Source of the DNA: JACNIZ01 sp964344765
GTDB taxonomy: Bacteria; Planctomycetota; UBA1135
Length of the DNA: 53,507 bases
Reading direction: 5' to 3'
Assembly (NCBI GenBank): GCA_964344765.1
Contig: CAYFOM010000035.1
Location: 1-53,507 of the forward strand
Both the position numbers and the translations under genes were made by a program. Shown piece by piece: positions 1-8,176 of the stretch. The notes under the pieces are model-generated. The model worked only from the letters and a program-made list of their open reading frames with translations. It made no database searches and was not told where the DNA came from. Every line of letters begins with the position of its first letter. Position 1 is the first letter of the stretch.

Positions 1-611
1 TCTGCGCCAAATGTAACTTTAGGGGATTTGCGGTTTTCGGGGGTGAAGCCCGCGCGCGTGGCAAAAAGTTGCAAACCATGAACCGCGTGGTTGAGGTCGT
101 AATGTCCCAGCAGCTCCAATTCTTGCACGCCGATTGCGCTGAGCATGGTCAGCGACTGCATCGACTGCGGTCGACTTTGATAAAGCTCCAGCGCAACCCC
201 ACCGCCCATGCTAAAGCCGACGAAATGCGCTTTTTGCACAGCCAGTTGCTGTAACCACTGATCTACTGCTTCGGCATGGGCGGATATGGAATAGCTCGGC
301 AGCGTTCGTGTCGAACCGCCGAAGCCGGGCAGATCAGGAATGAGTACGCGGTAGTTGGATTGCAGTGCGTCGGCTAGCGCGTCTAAGTTGTGGCCATGTC
401 CGGGGCTGCCGTGCAGCAGCACTAGCGTGGGGGCGTCGGCGGATGGGCCTGGGCGGTCTTGATAATTCAGCTGAAAGGTGCCTAGCGTTGGCGTTTGCAG
501 ACTCAGCAAATGATCCCCGTCGATTCCCTCGGCAACGGGGCCGCGCAACCACGCAACCAAGTGCGAGATCAACAACAGGCCAAGGTAAGCCAGGAGCAGT
601 TTGCGCCGCAT
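1..611 (-). CDS. alpha/beta hydrolase, C-terminus beyond window
   Basis: About 203 codons are visible from an ATG at 609-611, and the reading frame runs off the left edge. The N-terminus is a hydrophobic helix (residues about 4-20), so the enzyme is probably membrane-anchored or exported. The HGSPG oxyanion-hole motif is followed by an IPDLPGFGGS segment, and the nucleophile elbow GFSMGG carries the candidate catalytic Ser. This is the standard order for the alpha/beta hydrolase fold. The acid and His of the triad lie outside the window. It starts 24 bases after the acyltransferase stop, so it is probably the third gene of the olsB-plsC operon. The substrate is unknown; a lipid ester or amide is only a guess from context. 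Confidence 0.85.
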   Translation of the reverse strand, partial: MRRKLLLAYLGLLLISHLVAWLRGPVAEGIDGDHLLSLQTPTLGTFQLNYQDRPGPSADAPTLVLLHGSPGHGHNLDALADALQSNYRVLIPDLPGFGGSTRTLPSYSISAHAEAVDQWLQQLAVQKAHFVGFSMGGGVALELYQSRPQSMQSLTMLSAIGVQELELLGHYDLNHAVHGLQLFATRAGFTPENRKSPKVTFGA

Positions 612-635
612 AACGGGGACCGGGATCGACCCAGT

Positions 636-1433
636 TTAAGGCGTGTCCGGACCCTTCCAATCCATGCGCGGCGCATCTGGGAGTGGTTCGAAGGCCGCAG
701 CGATCTGACGACGGGCGGCATTGGCGATTTGCTTGCGATCTTCGCCGCTGACCGGCTTCGGCTGGAAGCGGATGCGCGCTTCAATTCGCGGGATGCGCAC
801 CAGTTTTAACAGGTGGGGGAAAAACGCCATGTCACCCCACCATGCAACGTTGTCGAATGCCGGTGGTTGGTTGTTTGGCGTGGCGTAATGCAAGCACGCG
901 GTGTGTACCGGAATGCCGGTATCGACGGCGATTTGAAAAAGCGATCCCTTGAAGGGCATGACTTCGGCGCCCGGTGAACTGGTGCCTTCGGGGAAGAAAA
1001 CCAAGCCGTAATTCGCGGCCAGCAGCTGTTGCGCTTCGGCCTGCACGCGCGGCAAGTCGGTACGTCGCGTGCGGTCGACGAATAAGGTTCCGGCGATGCG
1101 TGCACAACGTCCGAAAACCGGCCAGCGAGCGACGTCGGCCTTGGAAAGGAATTGGCTCTTGATGGCGCACCACAAAACAATGATGTCTAAGTAAGACAAA
1201 TGATTGCTGGCCATCAAAAACGCCCCTTGTGGTGGCGCGCCCTCAACCGAAACACGAACGCCGACGGCGCGGCAGCTGTTGCGTGCCCACAAACCAACCC
1301 AAAACGCGTGGGCGCGGCATCGGGCGGGGGAATGGGCACGAGTGAACAGAGCCGACAGTGCCATGCCGATTGCACTCAGCGCGGTGGCTAAAAATAGGGC
1401 GAGCAAGCGCCAGGCACTGCGCAGCATCACCAT
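636..1433 (-). CDS. plsC: 1-acyl-sn-glycerol-3-phosphate acyltransferase family (PlsC/OlsA-like)
   Basis: A 265-residue membrane acyltransferase. It has an N-terminal hydrophobic segment (about 8-30), the catalytic NHLSYLD motif (HX4D, His78 and Asp83) and the acceptor-phosphate motif FFPEGT (about 147-151), followed by a PV..A..Y-type region. Family members move an acyl chain onto lysophospholipid; the OlsA branch acylates lyso-ornithine lipid. The start codon overlaps the stop of the OlsB-like gene by 7 bases, which implies translational coupling. That pairing makes a role in ornithine-lipid or another aminolipid at least as likely as phosphatidic acid synthesis. Motifs cannot separate OlsA from PlsC. 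Confidence 0.9.
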   Translation of the reverse strand: MVMLRSAWRLLALFLATALSAIGMALSALFTRAHSPARCRAHAFWVGLWARNSCRAVGVRVSVEGAPPQGAFLMASNHLSYLDIIVLWCAIKSQFLSKADVARWPVFGRCARIAGTLFVDRTRRTDLPRVQAEAQQLLAANYGLVFFPEGTSSPGAEVMPFKGSLFQIAVDTGIPVHTACLHYATPNNQPPAFDNVAWWGDMAFFPHLLKLVRIPRIEARIRFQPKPVSGEDRKQIANAARRQIAAAFEPLPDAPRMDWKGPDTP

Positions 1434-2266
1434 GACAATCCGAAGCGAGCCTTTTGCAGTCGATTGAGCTTGTGCAAATCCAGCACGGTTAAGTAATCGA
1501 TGGTGCCGAACTCGCGGTCCAGTGCCGGTTCGCTACAAACTTTTGAGCCGTAGCGCAAATACGCAGCGAACAACGGTGGTACGCCGCGCACGAGGGAGGA
1601 CAAGCCGGGACGGTTGGAGGATTGGGTGGAAGGTTTGGGAATGCGAAAGGCTTCCGCAACGGGGATTCGAATTTGCTCGTGCAAATGATGTTGAGTGCGC
1701 AGCCAATCGTAGGTTTGCCAACCCAAATTGCCGTCTTGCGTGGTCAGCGAATTGCATCCAAAGAAGTAGCGCTTGTCAAAATGGGTTGCATATTCCGCCA
1801 GCCCGCGCCAAAGCAAGAACAACACCTTTTTGTTGCGATGGTCCTTGGCAATGCAGGCTCGGCCCAATTCCACGCCCAATGCAAGAACTTCGTTCGGCAT
1901 CTGCGTCAATTCAAATTCCTGGGCCGAATAAAAACCCACTCCCGATTTGGCTGTTTCTGAAATTTGCAAGCGATAGGTGCCAATCACGCCGTCGCGGCGA
2001 TGCTCCACCAGTAAGTGATGGCACTGCGCGTCAAATTGATCGCGGTCGGCACCACGATGAAAGGACTCGGGCAATCCTTCGCCCAGCTCCAAATTAAAAA
2101 TGCGAAAGCGCAGTCGGCAGACGTCCTCCAATTCCGATTCGGTCCGCACCGTGCGCAAACGGTAGGGGCCCGCTTGGGCGCAAAGTGCCGGAGCCTCCAG
2201 CGAAGGGGCTGGAAAAGACGATTGCGATCCGGGGTTGTGCGGTACGGATTTAGGCATTTGCCTCAT
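1427..2266 (-). CDS. olsB: OlsB-like N-acyltransferase (GNAT/hemolysin-type acyltransferase)
   Basis: A 279-residue protein with the acyl-ACP-dependent N-acyltransferase pattern. It has an RTESELEDVCRLRFRIF entry helix, a DQFDAQCHHLLV strand, VIGTYRL, and an ELGRACI segment near residue 134 matching the 'GR.C' signature. Family members transfer a 3-hydroxyacyl chain from ACP to the alpha-amino group of ornithine or another amino acid, the first step of ornithine-lipid synthesis. The first 30 residues are a poorly conserved linker, so the second Met (2257) is an alternative start. No convincing Shine-Dalgarno or TANNNT box precedes either. First gene of the operon with plsC and the hydrolase. 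Confidence 0.8.
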   Translation of the reverse strand: MRQMPKSVPHNPGSQSSFPAPSLEAPALCAQAGPYRLRTVRTESELEDVCRLRFRIFNLELGEGLPESFHRGADRDQFDAQCHHLLVEHRRDGVIGTYRLQISETAKSGVGFYSAQEFELTQMPNEVLALGVELGRACIAKDHRNKKVLFLLWRGLAEYATHFDKRYFFGCNSLTTQDGNLGWQTYDWLRTQHHLHEQIRIPVAEAFRIPKPSTQSSNRPGLSSLVRGVPPLFAAYLRYGSKVCSEPALDREFGTIDYLTVLDLHKLNRLQKARFGLSW

Positions 2267-2457
2267 TGGGGCATGACATCGGCGCGCGCAAAGGTCACCC
2301 TGTTAAGGATTTCGCAGTGAGCAGCCGGGTGTCACAAAAAATGTTTTCCGTAGGGAACCAACCCTAACAATTGTTCATGAAACCCAGCCGAAATTCGAGC
2401 GAATAAGTTATGCTCGCTGGGTATAGGTTTTCTCCCTTCACCCTGTCAAATCCCCCG

Positions 2458-2931
2458 ATGTCGCAAACTCGTCTTCCCCAGACGGACACCCAATTCCCCT
2501 CAAAGGTGATTGGTGTGGTAGATGACGTGCGCGTGGAAATTGAGGTAAGCACCCATGCTGCCTTGAATTGCAATCGACGGGAAGGTGAGGGATTTCCATT
2601 CCGCTGCCGCTTTCGGGTCAGTAACGATGGCCCCCAGCCGGTGCGTTTGATGGCCCGCCGCTGGCGCCTTTGCGACGCCTATCACCACCTCAAAGAATTG
2701 CACGGACCGTGCATTCCCGGCCAGCAACCGGTGATTCAGCCGGGCGCAAGTTACAACTTTCAAGTCACGTTGCGCTTAGCAACTGAGTGGGGAAGTTTGA
2801 GCGGTTCCTTGCATTTTGAGTGTGTTGGCGGGAAAAACCACGAAGTTGCTTTTGAAGAGCAGTTGCTGGTGCCGCGTGGTCATCTGCAGGCCGCCGATGC
2901 TCAGCTATCGGCTGGCCAGTTAAAGGCTTAA
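2458..2931 (+). CDS. apaG: ApaG domain protein
   Basis: This 157-residue reading matches ApaG along its length. It has a beta-strand start (VRVEIEVSTHAAL), FPFRCRFRVSNDGPQPVRLMAR, WRL at the turn, a G-containing loop, QPVIQPGASYNFQV and a G-x-L-x-F strand. ApaG proteins have a fibronectin-III-like fold and no defined enzymatic activity; the domain also occurs in F-box proteins. An upstream in-frame ATG at 2410 would add 16 residues (a YRFSPFTL-type segment) and cannot be excluded. Neither start has a clear ribosome site. The 3' end overlaps the opposite-strand DUF1294 gene by 4 bases. Confidence 0.8.
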   Translation: MSQTRLPQTDTQFPSKVIGVVDDVRVEIEVSTHAALNCNRREGEGFPFRCRFRVSNDGPQPVRLMARRWRLCDAYHHLKELHGPCIPGQQPVIQPGASYNFQVTLRLATEWGSLSGSLHFECVGGKNHEVAFEEQLLVPRGHLQAADAQLSAGQLKA

Positions 2932-3209
2932 GCGGTCGTGTCGCGGGTCAAAGAGTAGATCCCGTACCAAAGTGCGACGCTGAAGATCGTCGCCACCATC
3001 AACCGCCAGCGGAACGAACGTTTGATCGTTTTATGGCGAAACACCTTAGTCGCGATCCATGCGCCGACGAATCCGCCTAGCGCGGTCAATCCATAAAGCC
3101 GCGCTTCCGGTACGCGTTGTTTTTGCCGTTTGGCCGCGCGCTTGTCCCAGCCGAATATCAAAAAGGTGAGGACATTGAGCAGCAATAAAAAGCTGAGGGC
3201 ATATTTCAT
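2928..3209 (-). CDS. DUF1294 family small membrane protein
   Basis: A 93-residue protein with hydrophobic helices at about 3-20 and 72-88. It carries the DUF1294 signature: an N....F..FGWDK.AA segment, RVPE.RLYGLTALGG, then GAWIA and a RHKT..SF motif. The family is found fused to cold-shock domains or alone, and its function is not established. It overlaps the upstream nitroreductase stop by 4 bases (ATGA), so the two are probably co-transcribed and coupled. Confidence 0.85.
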   Translation of the reverse strand: MKYALSFLLLLNVLTFLIFGWDKRAAKRQKQRVPEARLYGLTALGGFVGAWIATKVFRHKTIKRSFRWRLMVATIFSVALWYGIYSLTRDTTA

Positions 3210-3880
3210 TTCGACGTGCCCTTATCCACGACCATGACCTGGTCCAGCGGTCGCCGCTCAATAGCGTGTGCAGGGACTTGGCAATCCTGTGCCGGGTAGC
3301 CAACAGGGATCAACATGTAGGGCTTCTCATGATCAGGCCGATCGAGAATGGTGCCGAGGAATGCCATCGGGCTGGGGGTGTGGGTGAGGGTCGCCAAGCC
3401 GGCAAGATGGGCGGCGGCCAAAAACATGCCGGTGGCGATGCCGATGGATTGCTCGGCGTAATAAACACGGCCGCCGTCATCGGTTTGGCTGAGCTTAAAA
3501 ACCACTACCAGCCACGGGGCGACGTCGAGGAAGCTTTTGTCGGCGTCTGTTCCTAATGGCTCCAGGTCTTTGAGCCAAGTTTCGCTGGCGCGGTGTTCGT
3601 AAAGCGCACGCTCTTCGGCTTCTGCGCCGACCCGAATTTGCCGCTTTAATTTTGGGTTTTGCACGCAAACAAATCGCCACGGCTGCTTGTTCGCCCCGCT
3701 TGGCGCACTGCCGGCACACCGCACCAACCATTCCATGGTCTCGCGGCTAACCGGTTGATCGCTGAAATGGCGAACGCTGCGCCGACGGCTCAAAATTGCG
3801 TGCAGCTGTTCGGCCTCGTTTTCGGGCGTGCCGGCGGGGCGGTAGGGCTTGTCGTGTGGCAGGTAGGTCGGAGCAACCAT
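3206..3880 (-). CDS. nitroreductase-fold flavoprotein, iodotyrosine deiodinase-like
   Basis: A 224-residue FMN-dependent enzyme. RRRSVRHFS (about 32-40) is the FMN-phosphate-binding start of the fold, SAPSGANKQPW follows, and the C-terminus has MLIPVGYPA then RRPLDQVM. This order is that of iodotyrosine deiodinase rather than generic nitroreductases. From memory of the vertebrate enzyme, the lid residues that bind the halotyrosine zwitterion (Glu157, Tyr161, Lys182 in human) correspond in spacing to Glu90, Tyr94 and Lys115 here. A reductive dehalogenase of halotyrosine or halophenol is therefore likely, but this is inference. A TAGCTT box lies 6 bases before the ATG. It is divergent from the M3 peptidase and coupled to the DUF1294 gene. 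Confidence 0.85.
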   Translation of the reverse strand: MVAPTYLPHDKPYRPAGTPENEAEQLHAILSRRRSVRHFSDQPVSRETMEWLVRCAGSAPSGANKQPWRFVCVQNPKLKRQIRVGAEAEERALYEHRASETWLKDLEPLGTDADKSFLDVAPWLVVVFKLSQTDDGGRVYYAEQSIGIATGMFLAAAHLAGLATLTHTPSPMAFLGTILDRPDHEKPYMLIPVGYPAQDCQVPAHAIERRPLDQVMVVDKGTSK

Positions 3881-3886
3881 GAAGAA

Positions 3887-3892
3887 AAGCTA
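3887..3892 (-). promoter_or_regulatory. TANNNT -10-like box of nitroreductase gene
   Basis: Read on the minus strand, TAGCTT ends 6 bases before the ATG at 3880. Transcription starting about 7 bases downstream would begin at or next to the start codon and give a leaderless mRNA. No good -35 is visible. This is part of a window-wide pattern. Confidence 0.45.
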
Positions 3893-3909
3893 TCAGATTC
3901 GGGCGGCGG

Positions 3910-3915
3910 TACCAT
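3910..3915 (+). promoter_or_regulatory. TANNNT -10-like box of M3 peptidase gene
   Basis: TACCAT ends 6 bases before the ATG at 3922, and no Shine-Dalgarno fits in the gap. It faces the nitroreductase box, so both divergent genes would be served from a 41-base spacer. Confidence 0.45.
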
Positions 3916-3921
3916 GCCCTT

Positions 3922-6015
3922 ATGCGTTGCCTCATGCTGCTCCTTTCTGCCGTAATGCTGACCGCCTGCGCCCAGCAAGCGCCGCGGCCGGAACCTAAAT
4001 GGGACACCTTCCAAGCCGCCGCTGCGCAGTTTCAGGCGCGGTTGGATATGCCCGTTTACGAGCAAACCCCAGAGGCGGTGGATGCGTCGGTCACATTGGT
4101 GTTGGACACCGCCGACGCCGAGCTGGACCGCATGGCCAACCAAGATGCGCGCGTGGTTTCCTTCGCGAGTTCGATCGGCCGACTCGACGACATCCTCTAC
4201 CCGGTGATGACGGTGATGAATCGTTTGTACCTGATGAAGGAAACGCGCCAAGAGCAGGAAATGCGCGACGCCTGCACTATGGCGGTGACGCGGTTGAATG
4301 AGTGGTTGGTCAAAGTTTCTTATCGCGAAGACGTCTATCTAATGTGCCAGGCGTTCTTGGATCGCTACACCCGCGGCGAACTGCCGAAGCTGGAAGGTGA
4401 GGATCTGCGCTTGATGTTGGAAACCATGCGCGACTACAAACGCGATGGCATGAGCCTCGACTCCGCAACTAGGGCCAAGGTCGCGAAGTTGAAGAATGAA
4501 CTCAATCAACTTGAAACCGACTTCGACACCAATATCACCAACGCTCAAGTGGAGTTGTTCTTTACTACTGAAGAACTCGAAGGATTAACAGAATCCTTCC
4601 TTTCCTCCACTCATCAAACCGACGGCACCCATAAGGTGCGGGTGACGGTTTCGTCGGAGTATTTGGCGGTGATGCAAAACGCGGTGAAAGAAGAAACGCG
4701 TCGACGTTGCAACCGCGCGCGTTATTCGGTGGCGCAGCATCAAAACGGACCGATTCTCAAGCAGATGGTTGCCGTCCGCCAAGAGATTGCCGAGTTGTTG
4801 GGCTACAACTCGTGGGCGGATTACAAAATCGAGCCGAAGATGGCAAAGGATGGTGCTACCGCTCTTGCTTTTGTCGAGAACCTCGCCGCCGGTTTGGAGC
4901 CGAAGTTCCAGCAAGAGGTTGAAGTGTTGCGTGAGTTAAAAGTCCAGCACACCAACGATCCCGATGCGCAAATTAAATTCTGGGATTTTCGGTTCTATCA
5001 AACGCAATACATGAAGCAGAGTTTCGGTGTCGACCCCGAGGCATTGCGCGTGTACTTCCCGTTGAAGCAAGTTTTAGAAGGCATGTTTGATGCCTACGAG
5101 CACATCTTTGACTTGGAGTTCACTCAGATCCGGCCGGAATACAAGTGGATCGACGATTTGGAATTGTACGTGGTTACCGATCGTTCGAGCGGCGAGCCGC
5201 TGGGCATGTTTTACCTCGACAACTTTCCACGCGAGGGCAAGTACAACCACTTTGCGCAGTTTGACATCATTGGTGGCAAGCAATTACGCGACGGAACTTA
5301 TCAGCGGCCAGTCGTCGCATTGGTTTGTAACTTCACGCCGGGGGTAGGCGACAAGCCGGCGTTAATGTCGCACTACGAGGTGGAAACCATTTTCCACGAG
5401 TTCGGCCACGCAATGCACTCGATCTTGACCCGGGCTAAGTACGGCCGCTACGCCGGCGCAAACGTCGCCCGTGATTTTGTCGAAGCACCTAGCCAAATGT
5501 TCGAAAACTGGGCATGGGATCCGACGATCTTGAAGAGCTTTGCTGCTGATTACCGCGACCCAAGCAAAAAGATCCCAATGGATCTGCTGCAAAAAATGGA
5601 AGAGGCCGACTTGGCGACCAAAGGCATCTATTACCGTCGTCAACTTGCGCTGGGTCTCAGCGACCTGCGCATGCACATGGGTAAAAACGTCGATCCGCAA
5701 ACTGTGGCAAACGATGCAACTGCCGAAGTGTTGTTTCCGGTTCAGGAAGAAACGCACTTTGCCGCTTACTGGGGTCACCTGACCGGCTACGACGCCGGTT
5801 ATTACGGGTACGCCTGGGCCGATTCCATTGCTGCCGACATGGCAACCGCCTTCCAAAACGCACCGAAGCGTTACCGCGATCAAGAGGTCGGGATGCGCTT
5901 GCGCCGTCAAATTTACGAGGTTGGCGGTGCGGTGGATCCAGCCGAAGCAGTGCGCCGCTTCCTGCAGCGCGAGCCTAGCAACGAGGCATTCTTGAGCACT
6001 TTGGGATTGGAATAA
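3922..6015 (+). CDS. M3 family metallopeptidase lipoprotein (oligopeptidase/peptidyl-dipeptidase)
   Basis: A 697-residue zinc peptidase. The first 16 residues form a lipoprotein signal ending in the lipobox LTAC (Cys16), so the enzyme should be lipid-anchored in the envelope. The catalytic helix HEFGHAMH begins at His492. The third ligand Glu is expected in the following helix (FVEAPSQMFENW), and a Y..GYYGYAWA segment near the C-terminus matches the substrate-closing loop of thimet/Dcp enzymes. Family members cleave short peptides. Most cytosolic relatives lack a signal peptide, so this would scavenge periplasmic or external peptides. The downstream two-component system starts after a 57-base gap. 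Confidence 0.93.
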   Translation: MRCLMLLLSAVMLTACAQQAPRPEPKWDTFQAAAAQFQARLDMPVYEQTPEAVDASVTLVLDTADAELDRMANQDARVVSFASSIGRLDDILYPVMTVMNRLYLMKETRQEQEMRDACTMAVTRLNEWLVKVSYREDVYLMCQAFLDRYTRGELPKLEGEDLRLMLETMRDYKRDGMSLDSATRAKVAKLKNELNQLETDFDTNITNAQVELFFTTEELEGLTESFLSSTHQTDGTHKVRVTVSSEYLAVMQNAVKEETRRRCNRARYSVAQHQNGPILKQMVAVRQEIAELLGYNSWADYKIEPKMAKDGATALAFVENLAAGLEPKFQQEVEVLRELKVQHTNDPDAQIKFWDFRFYQTQYMKQSFGVDPEALRVYFPLKQVLEGMFDAYEHIFDLEFTQIRPEYKWIDDLELYVVTDRSSGEPLGMFYLDNFPREGKYNHFAQFDIIGGKQLRDGTYQRPVVALVCNFTPGVGDKPALMSHYEVETIFHEFGHAMHSILTRAKYGRYAGANVARDFVEAPSQMFENWAWDPTILKSFAADYRDPSKKIPMDLLQKMEEADLATKGIYYRRQLALGLSDLRMHMGKNVDPQTVANDATAEVLFPVQEETHFAAYWGHLTGYDAGYYGYAWADSIAADMATAFQNAPKRYRDQEVGMRLRRQIYEVGGAVDPAEAVRRFLQREPSNEAFLSTLGLE

Positions 6016-6031
6016 TCGCCGCCACTCAGGC

Positions 6032-6049
6032 GGGGGGGAAATGCCCCCC
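6032..6049 (+). terminator. GC hairpin after M3 peptidase gene
   Basis: A run of G (6032-6038) pairs with a run of C (6044-6049) across a short AAATG-type loop, 17 bases after the peptidase stop. No U tract follows, so it may be a weak terminator or an RNA-stabilising hairpin. Confidence 0.35.
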
Positions 6050-6072
6050 AATTGGGTTAACCTTCTGATGTT

Positions 6073-6753
6073 GTGAAAGTTTTAATCGTTGACGACGACG
6101 CCCGGTTCCGCGACTTTGTCGGCCGAGGTCTAGCCAGCGCCGAAATCGAGAACGAATCGGCTGCCAGCGGCGAGGAAGCGCTGCAATTGCTTGCCGACTG
6201 CCCATCAGGCACGTTCGACCTTTTTCTACTCGATGTGCTCATGCCGGGCATGGATGGATGGGAACTGCTCGAGCAAATCCGTCGCCATGGTGACCACACT
6301 CCGGTGATTTTCCTCACTGCTCGGGGAACTACTCAGGACCGCGTCACTGGGCTAAACCTCGGCGCTGATGATTACATCGTCAAGCCATTTGATATGGCGG
6401 AATTGCTTGCCCGCATGGATTCGGTGATGCGCCGCTATCACACCGTCGCGCCGTTGACGATGGGGCCGATCACCATTGATATTCAGAAGCGCGTTTTAGT
6501 GGTGGCGGATCGAGAAATGGAACTGCCGCCCAAGGAGTTGGATTTGCTCGTTGCTCTGTTCCACGCCAAAGGTGGAATCATGTCGCGGCAAAATCTGCTT
6601 GCCAAGGTTTGGAATATTAACTTCGACCCCAAGACCAATACCGTCGACGTTTGCGTTGGTCGCCTTCGTCGAAAGATGGGACCGGAAGCGTCGGCGATGC
6701 TGCAAACCGTAGTGGGCCAAGGCTATCGTTTGGTCCAGCCGGAGAATGAATAA
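6073..6753 (+). CDS. OmpR-type response regulator
   Basis: A 226-residue two-domain regulator from a GTG start. The receiver domain (1-about 118) has the acidic pocket VDDD (7-9), phospho-acceptor Asp54 in LLDVLMPGMDGW, Thr82 and Lys104 in YIVKPFD. The C-terminal winged helix (about 130-224) contains KELDLL, the recognition helix TVDVCVGRLRRKMG and the wing VVGQGYRL. It overlaps the histidine kinase gene by 8 bases, so the pair is one operon. A TAACCT box ends 9 bases before the GTG. The targets are unknown. Confidence 0.93.
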   Translation: MKVLIVDDDARFRDFVGRGLASAEIENESAASGEEALQLLADCPSGTFDLFLLDVLMPGMDGWELLEQIRRHGDHTPVIFLTARGTTQDRVTGLNLGADDYIVKPFDMAELLARMDSVMRRYHTVAPLTMGPITIDIQKRVLVVADREMELPPKELDLLVALFHAKGGIMSRQNLLAKVWNINFDPKTNTVDVCVGRLRRKMGPEASAMLQTVVGQGYRLVQPENE

Positions 6754-8176
6754 GCTAACCTCCAAACTGGGCAAGGGCCGACGGGTTTATCGGAGTTGGT
6801 CGCTCGGTGGACGCATGCGGTTATGGTTTGGATTTACCTCATTCGGGGTGTTTTTGATTTGCTATTTACTCGGTGTATCTTTTATTGATAAGGCATACAA
6901 AAATGTAGTGTTGACTACTCTGCGCGAAGAGGAGGAGGAGTTCAGTGTGATGTTTGAAGCATCGGCCCGGTCACATGAACGAGCCGAAGAAATTTATGAA
7001 AAATTGGCGCACCGCCACCCTGAGTTGCGCATGGCTTTTTGGGTTTGGGAGTCTGATTCCCAATTGCCCGTCATTCTGGTGGGGGATCCCATCCTCATTC
7101 ACAATTTCCCGATGTCGTATCCGGAGGAAGAGGGTGTGCTCCCGTTGGGCGGGAAAAATTTCGCCCGCTTCCGTCACTCCAAATCCGGTTTTACTTTTGG
7201 GGTGGTTATGGATGCCACCAACCTAAGCGCGGTAGTGCAGCGCTTTCACACTTACGCCGCGGTGCTGGCTATCGCCGCCGTTGCTATTGGTGTGGTCCTC
7301 GGCGAATTGTTCAGCCGTTTGGTGTCGTATCAGCTGAAAAGCATTTCCGATTCCGTTCGGGAAATTCACACCAACGATAAGGATGAAGACCTCAATCTTG
7401 CTAAATCCCCGCGAGAAATCCGCACTGTGGTGAAATCGTTGAGCGACATGCTGAATACGATTCGCAGTGAAAGCCAAGCCTCGGACTTAACCATTGCCGG
7501 ACTGGCCCATGAACTAGGCGCACCCGTTCAGAATATGTTGGGAGAAACCGAAGTGTTGATGATGGGCAAGCCTACCGAGCAGGACTATCAGGGATTGGTT
7601 GAGGTCTATCAAGACGAATTGCATCAGCTTTCCGACGCGGTTCATAACCTTGTGACGCTGTGCGCCTCGCGTGGCGGCAAAGAGGTGGACCTGCAAACCG
7701 AAGGTTTTGACTTGGCCAGAGAAGCGGGTTTCCGTTTGTTGCGCGAGCAGGCCGCTGCCGGCAAACGCGAAGTGCTTCTGGAAATTGACTATCGCGGCGA
7801 CATGACCTTAGAGGGCGATAAAGAAAGCATTCTGCGCGCTCTACGCAATCTAGTTTCCAATGCCATTGCTTGGTCGCCCTCTCGTGAAGTGGTCTTCGTG
7901 CTGATGGATGGCAACTTTAAACAGAAGATCCAAATCACTGTGGATGACGCCGGTCCCGGAGTACCCGAAGCCGAACGCGAGAAGATTTTTGAAATGCTCT
8001 ATCGTGGGGCCGATGCCTCCGGTCGCAGAGTCGGCTACGGGTTGGGCCTAGCATTGGCCCATCAAGCAATCACTAGGCATGGAGGCACGATTGAGGTTGG
8101 GGATTCACCTCTTGGTGGAGCCCGTTTTGCGGTTACCTTGCCGCGCCGCGCCGCCGACCCTTCGCTTTCTTCTTGA
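6746..8176 (+). CDS. sensor histidine kinase
   Basis: A 476-residue membrane kinase. TM1 is at about 26-47, the periplasmic sensor at about 48-165, and TM2 at about 166-190, followed by a HAMP-like linker. The H-box IAGLAHELGAPVQN places the phospho-acceptor at His255. The HATPase domain shows the N-box NLVSNAI, the G1 box DDAGPGVP and the G2 box GYGLGLALA. The E(L)-for-D change at the HE(L)GAP position is common in this family. It should phosphorylate the regulator encoded just upstream. The last 44 bases overlap the 3' end of the rep-like gene on the other strand. Confidence 0.93.
   Translation: MNKLTSKLGKGRRVYRSWSLGGRMRLWFGFTSFGVFLICYLLGVSFIDKAYKNVVLTTLREEEEEFSVMFEASARSHERAEEIYEKLAHRHPELRMAFWVWESDSQLPVILVGDPILIHNFPMSYPEEEGVLPLGGKNFARFRHSKSGFTFGVVMDATNLSAVVQRFHTYAAVLAIAAVAIGVVLGELFSRLVSYQLKSISDSVREIHTNDKDEDLNLAKSPREIRTVVKSLSDMLNTIRSESQASDLTIAGLAHELGAPVQNMLGETEVLMMGKPTEQDYQGLVEVYQDELHQLSDAVHNLVTLCASRGGKEVDLQTEGFDLAREAGFRLLREQAAAGKREVLLEIDYRGDMTLEGDKESILRALRNLVSNAIAWSPSREVVFVLMDGNFKQKIQITVDDAGPGVPEAEREKIFEMLYRGADASGRRVGYGLGLALAHQAITRHGGTIEVGDSPLGGARFAVTLPRRAADPSLSS

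Noticed and set aside
6746..8176. hybrid kinase feeding the Hpt protein
   Set aside because: The kinase has no receiver domain and is paired with its own regulator; the Hpt protein is 20 kb away.
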